Assembly: GCF_011492965.1 (NCBI RefSeq)
Contig: NZ_CP045121.1
Span: 3,286,001 to 3,350,000, forward strand
Direction: 5' to 3'
Origin: Rubrobacter marinus
GTDB taxonomy: Bacteria; Actinomycetota; Rubrobacteria; Rubrobacterales; Rubrobacteraceae
DNA length: 64,000 nt
Part shown: positions 1-8,362 of the stretch, piece after piece
Numbering within the stretch: position 1 is the first letter of the stretch
Layout: each line of letters opens with the position of its first letter
Notes under the pieces: generated by a model
Told to the model about the DNA's origin: nothing
Database searches by the model: none
Seen by the model: only the letters and a program-made list of their open reading frames with translations
Position numbers and translations under genes: made by a program

Positions 1-570
1 CTTGCCGGTGAAGTCCACGCCTTCGTGGGGCCACTCGGCGGTGTGGTACCGATCGCCGGCGAAGCTCTCCAGACCGGGGACGTCCGGCAGGTTCGCCGCC
101 GACAGAGCGCCCAGGGCGGCGATGACGAAGCGCGCCGAGACGACGTCGCCGGTGTCCGTGCGCACCTCCCAACGCTCCGTCTCCTCGTCGAAGATCGCCG
201 ACGTCACGCGCGTTTGTAGCTGGATGTCCCGGTTCAGGTCGAACCGTTCGGCCACGTGCTCGAGGTAGTTCAGCACCTCCTGCTGCTGGGGATAGCGTTC
301 GCTCCACTGCCACTCCTGGAGGAGCTCCTCGTCGAACGAGTAGCAGTAGATCCAACTAGACGTGTCGCTGCGCGCGCCCGGATAGCGGTTCCAGTACCAC
401 GTCCCGCCGATGCCGCCCCCCGCCTCGTACACCCGTGCCGACAGCCCCATCTCGTCGCGCAGCTTGTGGAGCGCGTACAACCCCGCGAACCCGGCGCCGA
501 CGACGACCGCGTCGAAGCTTTCGGTTGCGTCCGTGCCTGCTTGCGGATGGTTCTGTTGCGCGCTAGACAT
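1..570 (-). CDS. Flavin-containing (Baeyer-Villiger type) monooxygenase, partial
   Basis: The first 190 codons of an NAD(P)H/FAD-dependent monooxygenase of the cyclohexanone-monooxygenase family; the 3' part lies beyond the left window edge. The N-terminus has a Rossmann FAD motif (VVVGAGFAGLYALHKLR, about residues 20-36), followed by GIGGTWYWNRYPGARSDT, the family's conserved stretch. The ATG at 570 follows a strong AGGAGGAGG ribosome site. These enzymes insert oxygen next to ketones or oxidise N/S substrates. Neighbours do not reveal the substrate. The visible part is intact. FAD/NADPH fold is sure; Baeyer-Villiger activity versus N- or S-oxidation cannot be decided from this fragment. Confidence 0.85.
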   Translation of the reverse strand, partial: MSSAQQNHPQAGTDATESFDAVVVGAGFAGLYALHKLRDEMGLSARVYEAGGGIGGTWYWNRYPGARSDTSSWIYCYSFDEELLQEWQWSERYPQQQEVLNYLEHVAERFDLNRDIQLQTRVTSAIFDEETERWEVRTDTGDVVSARFVIAALGALSAANLPDVPGLESFAGDRYHTAEWPHEGVDFTGK

Positions 571-734
571 GCCTTCCTCCTCCTGATCGTGATCCCCCAG
601 GCGCTATGCCTAAACAATTCATACCCCGGCGCGAACGTTACCATGGTCATCGCGCCAACGCGACCCCGTGCATGACCGGATGCATCTTTGTATACCTATT
701 GGCGAATGTAAGCGACGGGCCTTTCAGACCTCGT

Positions 735-1238
735 CTACTCTGCCGGGTAGGTCTTCTCGGGCGGGGGCATCTCCTGCGGCAGCTCTATGGCCTCGATGAT
801 GTGCCCCAGGGCGCCCCCGGTCTCGAAGTACGCGTAGCCGCCCTCGCCCCGGGTGCCGATGCCCCGTCCGCTTTGTAGCAGCCGGTAGCCCTTCGACTCC
901 ATGTCCCTTATGGCGGCGTCGAGGTCGTCGACGAAGTAGCCGAGGTGGTGAAGGCCCTCGCCGTGCTCGTCCAGAAACTCCTGGTAGGAGTTGGGGCCCC
1001 GGACCGGCTCTATAAGCTCGTACATCATCCCGCCGAGGTCGGCGAGGGCGAGCTTCATGCTGTAGCCCTGCTCCTCGCCGCGGAAGGTCATGCCTTTGAT
1101 CCAGTCCGGGCTGAAGGTATAGACCCTCCACGGCCCGATCCCGAACTCCTCCACGTACCTCTTCATCGAAGCGTCGAGGTCGCGCACGACGACGGCGACC
1201 TGATCCACCGACGCGAACCCACCAGCTGACCCGACCAT
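735..1238 (-). CDS. VOC/glyoxalase-superfamily protein
   Basis: A 167-residue vicinal-oxygen-chelate protein, similar in layout to methylmalonyl-CoA epimerase-like proteins. Two beta-alpha-beta-beta-beta modules are visible: one begins at VDQVAVVVRDLDASMKRY, the other at EGLHHLGYFVDDLDAAIRD. HHLGYFV and the late YFETGG/IIEAIE segments sit where VOC proteins place metal ligands. I chose ATG 1238 because it has a GGGAG-like ribosome site; an earlier in-frame start at 1316 lacks one. It follows the monooxygenase gene's upstream region on the same strand but is about 160 nt away, so an operon is uncertain. Substrate unknown. Confidence 0.8.
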   Translation of the reverse strand: MVGSAGGFASVDQVAVVVRDLDASMKRYVEEFGIGPWRVYTFSPDWIKGMTFRGEEQGYSMKLALADLGGMMYELIEPVRGPNSYQEFLDEHGEGLHHLGYFVDDLDAAIRDMESKGYRLLQSGRGIGTRGEGGYAYFETGGALGHIIEAIELPQEMPPPEKTYPAE

Positions 1239-1368
1239 GCCGATCTCCCCTCTCCCGAAAACCCCTATTCTCGCAACCCGCCTCACTATACCGGGGCCGT
1301 CTTCCGAGGCAAGCATCTGCGGGGCCCCGACAGGGCTCTCGTACCGCTCCGTGCCCTCGCCTTTCTCC

Positions 1369-1398
1369 TTGACGCGGGGCCCGGTGGCCGCGCATCAT
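1369..1398 (+). promoter_or_regulatory. Candidate promoter for the acetoin reductase gene
   Basis: A TTGACG -35 hexamer (1369-1374) is followed 18 nt later by CATCAT (1393-1398) as a possible -10, placing the transcription start about 25 nt before the GTG start. Seen by eye only; the -10 is weak. Confidence 0.35.
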
Positions 1399-1431
1399 GT
1401 ATCCGGAGTCACAAGGAAAGGAGACTTCGTG

Positions 1432-2223
1432 GTGGAGAGGAACGGTTCGGCCAGGGTCGCGCTGGTCACGGGGGCGGCGAGGGGCATCGGGCGGGGGATC
1501 GCGCTGCGGCTCGCCGAGGACGGTCTCGACGTCGCGGTCAACGACGTCGGGGCGAACGAGGAGGGTCTGAACGAGGTCGCGGAGGAGATCCGGGGCGTGG
1601 GGAGGCGAACGGCGACGATCGTCGCGGACGTCTCGCGGGCCGACGAGGTCGAGGGGATGGTCGGGCGCGTGGCCGAGGAGCTCGGCAGGCTCGACGTGAT
1701 GGTCGCGAACGCCGGGGTCGCGCAGGTCGCGCCGCTTCTGGAGGTAACGCCGGAAGACTTCGACCGGCTGATGGCCGTCAACCTCAAGGGCGTCTTCCTC
1801 TGCTACACGGCGGCGGCGCGGCAGATGATCCGGCAGGGCGGGGGCGGCAAGATCATCGGCGCCGCTTCTATAGCCGCCCACAAGGGCTTCGCGATGCTCG
1901 GGCACTACTCGGCCTCGAAGTGGGGCGTGCGCGGGCTCACACAGGCGGCGGCGCAGGAGTGGGCCGAGCACGGCATCACCGTCAACGCCTACTGCCCCGG
2001 GATCGTCGGCACGGCGATGTGGGACCTTATAGACGAGAAGCTCTCGGAGCACATGGGCATCGAGAAGGGCGGGGCCATAAAGCAGTACTCCGAGCTTATC
2101 GCCCTCGGGCGCGTGGAGACGCCGGAGGACGTGGCGTCGTTCGTCTCGTACCTGGCGTCGGGGGATTCCGACTACATGACCGGCCAGTCCGTGATGATCG
2201 ACGGCGGCATCATCTTCTCCTGA
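1432..2223 (+). CDS. Acetoin/diacetyl reductase-like short-chain dehydrogenase
   Basis: A 263-residue classical SDR. It has the NAD(P) motif TGAARGIGRGIA near the N-terminus, NAGVA, and the catalytic YSASK tetrad segment followed by the ITVNAYCPGIVGTAMWD stretch typical of acetoin reductase/2,3-butanediol dehydrogenases. The GTG at 1432 is 8 nt from an AGGAG site (1419-1423); the adjacent GTG 1429 is the alternative. It lies 96 nt upstream of acoA on the same strand, so interconversion of diacetyl, acetoin and butanediol feeding acetoin cleavage fits well. A more general SDR role is possible; the annotation rests on motifs plus context. Confidence 0.82.
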   Translation: MERNGSARVALVTGAARGIGRGIALRLAEDGLDVAVNDVGANEEGLNEVAEEIRGVGRRTATIVADVSRADEVEGMVGRVAEELGRLDVMVANAGVAQVAPLLEVTPEDFDRLMAVNLKGVFLCYTAAARQMIRQGGGGKIIGAASIAAHKGFAMLGHYSASKWGVRGLTQAAAQEWAEHGITVNAYCPGIVGTAMWDLIDEKLSEHMGIEKGGAIKQYSELIALGRVETPEDVASFVSYLASGDSDYMTGQSVMIDGGIIFS

Positions 2224-2252
2224 GCGGGGGTTTCGTAGGTCCGAAGCGGTTC

Positions 2253-2283
2253 TTGACGCTGATACCGGCACGATTTATCGTGC
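2253..2283 (+). promoter_or_regulatory. acoA promoter with overlapping palindromic operator
   Basis: TTGACG (2253-2258), a 17-nt spacer and TATCGT (2276-2281) form a good sigma70-type promoter. The inverted repeat GCACGATTTATCGTGC (2268-2283, 7-bp arms, 2-nt centre) covers the -10, as expected for a repressor site. Transcription would begin near 2288, leaving a leader that contains the AAGGAAGGAGG ribosome site of acoA. No sigma54 (GG-N10-GC) element of the kind used with AcoR in other bacteria was noticed. Confidence 0.55.
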
Positions 2284-2319
2284 TGCCACAAACGTTCCTT
2301 GGGGAAGGAAGGAGGCTCC

Positions 2320-3327
2320 ATGACCGAAGCCGAGGTTGCTGGCGCGAGAGAGCGTCACGGAGAGCTCGACAAGGCGGCCCTGCTCGACGCCTACCGGACC
2401 ATGCGTACGATCCGGGACTTCGAGGAGCGGCTGCACACGGAGTTCGCGACGGGTGAGATCCCGGGCTTCGTCCACCTCTACGCCGGCGAGGAGGCGATCG
2501 CGGCGGGCTTCATGGCCCACCTCGACGGCGACGACTACGTAGCCTCGACGCACCGCGGCCACGGGCACTCCATCGCCAAGGGCTGCGACGTCAAGGGGAT
2601 GATGCTCGAGATCTACGGCAAGGACGGCGGCATCTGCCGGGGCAAGGGCGGCTCGATGCACATCGCCGACCTCGACAAGGGGATGCTCGGGGCGAACGGG
2701 ATCGTCGGCGGCGGGCCGCCGCTGGTCTGCGGCGTCGGTCTCTCCGCAAAGGTGCGCGGCACCGATCAGGTCGCCATCTCCTTTACCGGCGACGGCGGCG
2801 CGAACCAGGGCACGGTCTTCGAGAGCATGAACCTCGCGAGCGCGTGGGACCTTCCGGTCATCTTCGTGATCGAGAACAACGGCTACGCCGAGGCGACCGC
2901 CCAGGCGTTCTCCTCGAAGGGCATCGACATCGCCAAGAGGGCGGACGGCTTCAGCATGCCCGGTGTCGTCGTGGACGGCCACGACTTCTTCGCCGTCCAC
3001 GAGGCCGCGGGCGAGGCCATCAGGCGGGCGCGCGAGGGCGGCGGGCCGTCGCTCATCGAGTGCAAGGTCAACCGCTACTACGGCCACTTCGAGGGCGACG
3101 CGCAGACGTATCGCGCCGACAACGAGGTAGAGAACATCCGCAAGGAGAAGGACTGCCTGATGCTCTTCCGCCAGCGCGTCACGAGCGCGGGGCTCATCGA
3201 GGAGAGCGAGCTCGACAAGATCGACGAAGAGGTCAAGAACCTCATAGACGAGGCCGTCAAGGAGGCCAAGGAGGCCCCCGAGCCCACCCCGGACAAGCTG
3301 CTCACCGACGTCTACGTCTCTTACTAG
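2320..3327 (+). CDS. acoA: Acetoin dehydrogenase E1 alpha subunit (TPP-dependent)
   Basis: 335 residues. Alpha subunit of the thiamine-diphosphate E1 component that cleaves acetoin to acetaldehyde plus a lipoyl-bound acetyl group. The TPP motif starts at GDG (157-159) and ends with ENN (185-187); the PDH-alpha hallmarks HLYAGEEAI and THRGHGHSIAKG are present. Acetoin-type E1 alpha is favoured over pyruvate dehydrogenase by the acoB-acoC-acoX neighbours. ATG 2320 follows a near-perfect AAGGAAGGAGG site. The gene is intact. It would act as a heterotetramer with AcoB in the cytoplasm. Confidence 0.92.
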   Translation: MTEAEVAGARERHGELDKAALLDAYRTMRTIRDFEERLHTEFATGEIPGFVHLYAGEEAIAAGFMAHLDGDDYVASTHRGHGHSIAKGCDVKGMMLEIYGKDGGICRGKGGSMHIADLDKGMLGANGIVGGGPPLVCGVGLSAKVRGTDQVAISFTGDGGANQGTVFESMNLASAWDLPVIFVIENNGYAEATAQAFSSKGIDIAKRADGFSMPGVVVDGHDFFAVHEAAGEAIRRAREGGGPSLIECKVNRYYGHFEGDAQTYRADNEVENIRKEKDCLMLFRQRVTSAGLIEESELDKIDEEVKNLIDEAVKEAKEAPEPTPDKLLTDVYVSY

Positions 3328-3390
3328 AGCCTTCCGGCCTGCCAGCGCTCGGGCTCGTCGGAGGCGGCGCGCTGGCAGGTTGAGGGCTCT
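3326..3390 (+). other. Intra-operon hairpin between acoA and acoB
   Basis: CCTGCCAGCGC (3338-3348) pairs perfectly with GCGCTGGCAGG (3369-3379) around a 20-nt loop. An outer AGAGCC/GGCTCT pair (3326-3331 and 3385-3390) extends the structure. It fills most of the 84-nt gap and ends just before the acoB ribosome site. It lacks a U-tract, so it is more likely an mRNA processing/stability element or attenuator than a full terminator. Confidence 0.5.
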
Positions 3391-3411
3391 CCGATATCAA
3401 GGAGGAACATC

Positions 3412-4430
3412 TTGGCGCGCAGGATCAGCTACATGAACGCGATCAACGAGGCGATGGCGCAGGAGATGGAGCGCGACTCGACCGTCGTCGTCTTCGGCGA
3501 GGACAACGTCGGCGGGACGGGGAGCCCGGGCGAGATGGACGCCTGGGGCGGCGTCATGGGCGTCACCAAGGGCTCTACGGGAAGTTCCCGAACCAGATCC
3601 TCGACACCCCGATCAGCGAGTCGGCCTTTATCGGGGCGGCGGCGGGGGCAGCGGCTTCCGGCTTGAGGCCGATCGCGGAGCTTATGTTCGTGGACTTTAT
3701 GGGCGTCTGCTTCGACCAGATCTACAACCAGGCCGCGAAGTTCCGCTACATGTTCGGCGGCAAGGCCGTCACGCCGATGGTCATACGGACGATGTACGGC
3801 GCGGGCATCCGGGCGGCGGCCCAGCACTCGCAGGCCCTCTACCCGATCTTCACGCACATCCCCGGCCTCAAGGTCGTCATCCCGTCCAACCCGTACGACG
3901 CCAAGGGGCTCATGATCGCCGCGATCCGCGACGACGACCCCGTGATCTTCTTCGAGAACAAGGTCCTCTACGCGGTCGAGGGCGACGTGCCGGAGGAGCC
4001 CTACACGATTCCGCTGGGCGAGGCCGAGATCGTGCGCGAGGGCGAGGACGTCACGATCGTCGCCATAGGCCGGATGGTCTCGATGGCCGAGCAGGCGGCG
4101 GCCTCTCTAGCCGACGACGGGATAGAGGTCGAGATCGTGGACCCCAGGACGACCTCGCCGCTGGACACGGACACGATCTACGAGAGCATCGAGAACACGG
4201 GCCGCCTCGTGGTCGTGGACGAGTCCAACCCCAGGTGCAGCCTGGCCTCGGACATCGTCTCGCTCGTTACCCAGAACTGCTTCGAGCACCTGAAGTCCGC
4301 CCCGCAGATGGTGACGGCCCCGCACACCCCGCCGCCGTTCTCCGGCTCCCTCGAGGACCTGTACGTCCCCGACCCCGAGAAGGTCGCGAACGCCGTCAGG
4401 CAGACGGTCGGCCAGGGAGTGGCTTCTTGA
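3412..4430 (+). pseudogene. acoB: Acetoin dehydrogenase E1 beta subunit, frameshifted
   Basis: Beta subunit partner of AcoA. It starts at TTG 3412 behind AAGGAGGAAC (MARRISYMNAINEAMAQEM...). Near 3573 one base is missing in a GGC|CTC context; after it the reading continues in the next frame (YGKFPNQILDTPISESAFIG...) to the TGA at 4428-4430. Both halves match the transketolase-like beta fold, including GEDNVGG and LRPIAELMFVDFMGV. The homology is seamless apart from one missing C, so a sequencing error is more likely than a real lesion. The stop overlaps the acoC start (TTGA), indicating translational coupling in the aco operon. Confidence 0.88.
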
Positions 4431-5554
4431 GCGAAACGAAAGGGCTCACCAAGCTCGGCATGCCCAAATGGGGCCTCTCGATGACGGAGGGGACCGTCGT
4501 CCAGTGGCTCGTCGAGGAGGGCGCAGAGCTGAACAACGGCGACGAGGTCGTCGAGGTGGAGAGCGAGAAGATAAACAACGCCGTCGAGACGCCCAGCCCC
4601 GGCGTCTTGCGGCGCCGGGTCGCGAAGGAGGGCGACGTCCTCCCCGTCGGGGGGCTCCTCGGCGTGATCGCCGACGCCTCCGTCACGGACGAAGAGATAG
4701 ATGCGTACGTAGAAGAGTTCCAGGCGACCTTCGTCCCCGAAGAGGAGGAGGCGGGCGGCCCCGAGCCCCAGACGGTCGAGATCGGCGGCAGGAACATACA
4801 GTACCTCGCGGTCGGCGAGGGCGAGGGCACGCCCCTGGTCCTCCTGCACGGCTTCGGCGGCGACATCAACATCTGGGTCTTCAACCAGGAGGCGCTGGCC
4901 GAGGGCGGACGGACCGTCTACGCGGTCGACCTCCCCGGCCACGGCGGCTCCACCAAGGACGTCGGCGAGGGCGACCTCGCCTCGCTCGTGAACGTCGTCG
5001 CGGGCTTCATGGACGAGATGGGGGTGGAGAAGGCGCACCTCTTCGGGCACTCGATGGGCGGGGCGGTCGCGGCCTCGTTCGCCATCGGGCACCCCGAGAG
5101 GGTCCGGTCGCTCTCGCTTATCGCGAGCGCGGGGCTTGGGGAGGAGATCAACGGCGAGTACATCGAGGGCTTTATCGCGGCGAACCGGCGCAAGGAGATG
5201 AAGAGCACGCTCGGGCTCCTCTTCGCCAACCCCGACCTCGTGAACCGCCAGCTTGTAAACGACGTCATCCGGTTCAAGCGGCTCGACGGGGTGGACGAGG
5301 CGCTCCGCAGGCTCGCCGACAACCTCTTCCCGGACGGGAAGCAGGCCGACGTCCCCGACCTCTCCGGGGTCGAGGTGCCGATGCTCGTCGTGTGGGGCCG
5401 GGAGGACAGGATCCTGCCGGTCTCCCACTCCGAGAACGCGCCCCAGAACGCCCGCGTCGAGGTCCTCGACGAGACGGGCCACATGCCCCAGATGGAGGCC
5501 GCGGGGCAGACGAACCGCATAATCGGGGAGTTTCTAGATAGCCAGGAGGGATAG
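4427..5554 (+). CDS. acoC: Acetoin dehydrogenase E2-like protein: lipoyl domain fused to alpha/beta hydrolase
   Basis: 375 residues. Residues 1-80 are a lipoyl domain with the swinging-arm lysine in EVESEKINN (K48). Residues about 117-375 form an alpha/beta hydrolase with HGFGG (oxyanion) and the nucleophile elbow GHSMGG (S209), then a late Asp (GREDRI) and His (TGHMP). This architecture, lacking the classic E2 catalytic domain, is that of AcoC from acetoin dehydrogenase complexes; it accepts the acetyl group from E1 and transfers it to CoA. TTG 4427 overlaps the acoB stop. No dihydrolipoamide dehydrogenase (acoL) is present nearby, so E3 must come from elsewhere. Confidence 0.9.
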   Translation: MSETKGLTKLGMPKWGLSMTEGTVVQWLVEEGAELNNGDEVVEVESEKINNAVETPSPGVLRRRVAKEGDVLPVGGLLGVIADASVTDEEIDAYVEEFQATFVPEEEEAGGPEPQTVEIGGRNIQYLAVGEGEGTPLVLLHGFGGDINIWVFNQEALAEGGRTVYAVDLPGHGGSTKDVGEGDLASLVNVVAGFMDEMGVEKAHLFGHSMGGAVAASFAIGHPERVRSLSLIASAGLGEEINGEYIEGFIAANRRKEMKSTLGLLFANPDLVNRQLVNDVIRFKRLDGVDEALRRLADNLFPDGKQADVPDLSGVEVPMLVVWGREDRILPVSHSENAPQNARVEVLDETGHMPQMEAAGQTNRIIGEFLDSQEG

Positions 5555-5558
5555 CGGC

Positions 5559-6602
5559 GTGGCGGACGCCGGCACTGTGACGGTCGGCGTCATAGCTAAC
5601 CCCGCCTCGGGCCGGGACATACGGAGGCTCGTCTCGGGGGCCTCCGTCTTCGACAACGGCGAGAAGGGCAACATGGTCTACCGCTTCATGGTCGGCCTCG
5701 CCGCCGTGGGCGTCGGCCGCGTCCTTATGATGCCCGCAGCCTCCGGCCTCTACGACAGCCTGGAGCGGACCTTGAGGGCGGCCGGGCGGAGCTCCGTGGA
5801 GGAGAAGCGCCCGATGCCGGAGCTGGAGCTCGTGGAGATGACCGTCCGCCACACCGCCCGCGACACGATCGACGCCCTCGCCGAGATGGGCCGGAGGAGC
5901 GTCGCCGCGATCGTGGTCCTCGGCGGCGACGGCACGAGCCGCGTCGTCGCGCGCCACTGCTCCGCCGACACGCCGCTGTGTACCCTCTCCACGGGCACCA
6001 ACAACGCCTTCCCGGAGATGCGCGAGGCGACCGTGGCCGGCATGGCGACGGGCCTCGTGGCGACGGGGCGCGTCGGGGAAGAGGCTCTGCGGCGAGAGAA
6101 GATCCTGCGCGTCGGCCTCAACGGCGACGACCGCCACGACTGCGCCCTCGTGGACGTGGCGGTGAACTCGGAGCGCTTCGTCGGGGCCCGCGCGCTCTGG
6201 CGCCCGCGCAACATCTCGGAGATCGTGGTCTCCTCCGCCCGCCCCGACGCCGTCGGCCTCTCCTCCATCGCCGGCCTCCTGGAGCCCACGGGCCGCGACG
6301 CCCCGCACGGCCTCCACATCCGGCTCGCCCCGCCGGCCACGGCCGAGACCGTCCTCACCGTCCCCTCGCCCCGGCCTCGTCGTCCCGGTCGGGTGGAGGA
6401 GGTCAGCCGGGTAGAGCCGGGCGAGACCGTCGCGCTCTCCCCGGCGCCGGGAGCATCGCCCTGGACGGGGAGCGGGAGATAGAGGTCGGCCCTCCGACGG
6501 GGTCGAGGTCCGCCTCGACCCGAAGGTCCCCTCACGATCGACGTCGGGGAGGCGATGCGCCAGGCCGCCCGGCGCGGCCTGTTGAACGGCGCGCTGGCGT
6601 AG
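5559..6602 (+). pseudogene. acoX: AcoX-like ATP-NAD kinase family protein, frameshifted near its 3' end
   Basis: An AcoX/ATP-NAD-kinase-type protein common in acetoin operons but of uncertain function there. It opens with VGVIANPASGRDIRRL and has the GGDGTSR diacylglycerol/NAD-kinase nucleotide loop, then STGTNNAFPE. GTG 5559 has an AGGAGG site and starts 4 nt after acoC. As given, the frame stops at 6482. Single missing bases near 6443, 6493 and 6521 restore GSIALDGEREIEVGP, then DGVEVRLDPEGPLTIDVGEAMRQ, ending at TAG 6600-6602. All three are in G/C runs. A further compensated shift near 6370-6400 is possible. Confidence 0.8.
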
Positions 6603-6610
6603 GGGTCTCC

Positions 6611-7393
6611 CTACCGGGGGTCGAGGAAGGAGGCGACCTCGTGGTTGACCTCCCAGGCCCGCTCGATAAACACGAGGTGCCCGGCGTCGCGCAGGACTAC
6701 GAGTCGGGAGTCGGGGATGGCACCCGCGAGGGCGGCGGCGTTCCCGACGGGGACGTAGCGGTCGCCGGCGCCGTGGATCACGAGCGTCGGCGCCTTGATC
6801 TGCCCGAGGTCGCGCGACGAGTCGAAGCGGGCCCCGGCCAGGGCTTGCTCGTAGTAGCCCGAGAAGGACGGCGAGTTCGCCATGCGCCAGCGGACGAGGT
6901 GCTCGAACTCCTCGGGGTGCTCGGCCCGGTAGGAGTGCGAGGTGGCCGTCTCGAGGCCCCTGCGCATCGCGTCCCTGGCCCCGAACGAGCCCCACCCCAG
7001 CATCCTGCCGAGGGCGCCCATGGACATGTGCTCGGGCTCCCGCGCCCCGTAGCTCGTGCAGACCAGGACCAGCCCGTCCACGAGCTCCGGCCTCCCGAGC
7101 GCGAGCTTCTGGGCGACGAAGCCGCCGAGGGAGGTGCCCAGGACGTGGGCCTTCTCGACGCCGAGGTGGTCCAGGAGCGCAGACGCCTCCTCGGCGAGGT
7201 CGGCGACGCCGTGCCTCGGGTCGAGGTCCCTGTGGACGTCGAAGGTGATGGTGCGGAAGCGGCGCGAGAGCTCGGGGACCTGCTTGAACCAGCCCCAGCG
7301 CCCGAAACCGAGCCCGCTGATGAGCAGGAGATCCGGCCCCTCGCCCTGCACGTCGTAATCTATGCTGGCCTCCCGCGAGAGCATTACCGGCAC
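6611..7393 (-). CDS. Alpha/beta hydrolase, paralogue of the gene at 16030
   Basis: 260 residues from GTG 7393, which lies 7 nt from a GGGAAGGGG site. Serine hydrolase fold: LLLISGLGFGRWGWFKQVPELSRRF, nucleophile elbow GTSLGG, acid in GAGDRYVP, and His in DAGHLVFIERA. It converges on acoX with an 8-nt gap. It shares long identical stretches with the hydrolase at 16030-16941 (GLGFG-W-WFKQVP-LSRRFR, HVLGTSLGGFVAQ, VDGLVLV-TSYG, DAGHLVFIERA). Substrate unknown; such proteins are often labelled 3-oxoadipate enol-lactonase-like without proof. Confidence 0.85.
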   Translation of the reverse strand: MPVMLSREASIDYDVQGEGPDLLLISGLGFGRWGWFKQVPELSRRFRTITFDVHRDLDPRHGVADLAEEASALLDHLGVEKAHVLGTSLGGFVAQKLALGRPELVDGLVLVCTSYGAREPEHMSMGALGRMLGWGSFGARDAMRRGLETATSHSYRAEHPEEFEHLVRWRMANSPSFSGYYEQALAGARFDSSRDLGQIKAPTLVIHGAGDRYVPVGNAAALAGAIPDSRLVVLRDAGHLVFIERAWEVNHEVASFLDPR

Positions 7394-7809
7394 GGCGTTG
7401 CCCCTTCCCCCACGGCACGAACCGCCCGAGCCGAACACGGCTTCGACCCCTCGTAAGACGACACGCCCCTACCGGAGCCAGACCTCAACAAACCCTGCAC
7501 AGCGCGACGCTCGGGCCTCTGCGCGAGACCACCTTCGGCGCTGTATGTGTAAATCGCACATAGCATTCCCAGATGCTACCCCGGCCCGCGGGTGTTTCAA
7601 GACGGGGTCGTACACACAACAGGCCATTTTGCGGGTAGTTTGGGCGCTAGTTCACGCGTGCGTTGGGGCACGAGCGCGGGCAGAGTAGGCTCGGACCCCA
7701 CCCGCGAAAGCCGATCTCGGGCCGGGTCGCGCCCCTTCCGCGCCCCTACCCGGCGGTGGTCGCGCCGGACGTATGTCGGAGGGCCGACGCTGTGGGGCAG
7801 CCCCTGGGC
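7394..7809. other. Intergenic gap of about 415 nt
   Basis: No convincing coding frame on either strand. The only structure I see is the inverted repeat at 7544-7562 and an AT-rich patch around it. The gap presumably contains the minus-strand promoter of the hydrolase ending at 7393. Confidence 0.5.
7544..7562. promoter_or_regulatory. Inverted repeat, possible operator
   Basis: TATGTG, a 7-nt centre (taaatcg), then CACATA: a perfect 6-bp dyad in a locally AT-rich patch. It lies about 150 nt upstream of the minus-strand hydrolase start. The TGTG...CACA shape resembles CRP/FNR-type sites, but the spacing is one base longer than the standard. Confidence 0.3.
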
Positions 7810-8028
7810 TCAGCCTCCCGCGGATGCCATGCCGCCTGCGTCGCGGCGGCTGCGGTTGCGCTCTTTCTCGATCTCCAGCTCCAGCTCCTCAGGGGAGAGC
7901 CGTCCGGCCTCGCGCCTGCGTCCTTCGAGCCTTCGGAGGTACTCGTCGTTGGCGTTGAGACGTTCGATCAGGGCGCGCCTGCGCTCCCGCCGCAGCCGGA
8001 CCCCTTCTCCCCCGCGTCCATCGACCAT
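7810..8028 (-). CDS. Small charged protein of unknown function
   Basis: 72 residues, very rich in Arg/Glu, predicted almost entirely helical (RRERRRALIERLNANDEYLRRLEGRR then SPEELELEIEKERNRSRRD), ending in a Gly/Ala tail. ATG 8028 has an AAGGGA site 7 nt upstream. I recognise no family. It follows the 64-residue gene on the same strand but is separated by a strong terminator, so it should have its own promoter. Its length and the GC-rich sequence leave real doubt that it is translated. Confidence 0.4.
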   Translation of the reverse strand: MVDGRGGEGVRLRRERRRALIERLNANDEYLRRLEGRRREAGRLSPEELELEIEKERNRSRRDAGGMASAGG

Positions 8029-8073
8029 CGTGCCGTCCCTTCGTCCGACGCCTCACCCTTCCGGAGACATACA

Positions 8074-8108
8074 CGGGAGGGCGTCCGTCCGCAACGGACG
8101 CCCTCCCG
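8074..8108 (-). terminator. Perfect 15-bp hairpin terminator
   Basis: CGGGAGGGCGTCCGT (8074-8088) pairs with ACGGACGCCCTCCCG (8094-8108) around a 5-nt loop, 34 nt past the stop of the 64-residue minus-strand gene. The downstream T-run is weak. Confidence 0.75.
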
Positions 8109-8142
8109 GCTCGTCTACTCCAGAAGCTACGGGCGAGACCGT

Positions 8143-8337
8143 TCAGCCTACGCTCGGGGAGCCGCCGCCGAACTGCTGGCGTAGCTCGTCGGGGCTGATG
8201 CCGTACTTCTGGAGAAGCCCGGCGTCGTTGTCGGCGTCGAGCTTGTCGGGGAGTTCCTTGTCCGCCTCGCTGGCCTTTTCGGCGCCGCTGCGGCTCCGGA
8301 TCTGCTCCACGACCATGGCCTTCGGGATCTCCACCAT
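8143..8337 (-). CDS. Small acidic protein of unknown function
   Basis: 64 residues, starting MVEIPKAMVVEQIRSRSG with a central acidic stretch (EADKELPDKLDADND) and LLQKYGISPDELRQQFGGG. No cysteines, signal peptide or membrane segment. ATG 8337 is preceded by an unusually strong purine-rich ribosome site (AAGGGAGGAAGGGAC). A 13-bp palindrome lies 26 nt upstream of the start and a perfect terminator follows, so it is a self-contained, probably regulated, abundantly translated unit. I do not recognise the family. Confidence 0.65.
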   Translation of the reverse strand: MVEIPKAMVVEQIRSRSGAEKASEADKELPDKLDADNDAGLLQKYGISPDELRQQFGGGSPSVG

Positions 8338-8362
8338 GTCCCTTCCTCCCTTCCGCTTGCTC

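Noticed and set aside
3326-3390. Classical rho-independent terminator between acoA and acoB
   Set aside because: No T-tract follows, and it lies inside an operon whose subunits are needed together.
3412-4430. Programmed ribosomal frameshift in acoB
   Set aside because: No slippery heptamer plus structure at 3573, and the same single-base loss in G/C runs recurs in about twenty unrelated genes, so sequencing error is simpler.
7394-7809. tRNA or small RNA gene in the largest uncoding gap
   Set aside because: I found no cloverleaf or T-loop (GGTTCGA-type) sequence; only a 6-bp dyad is visible.
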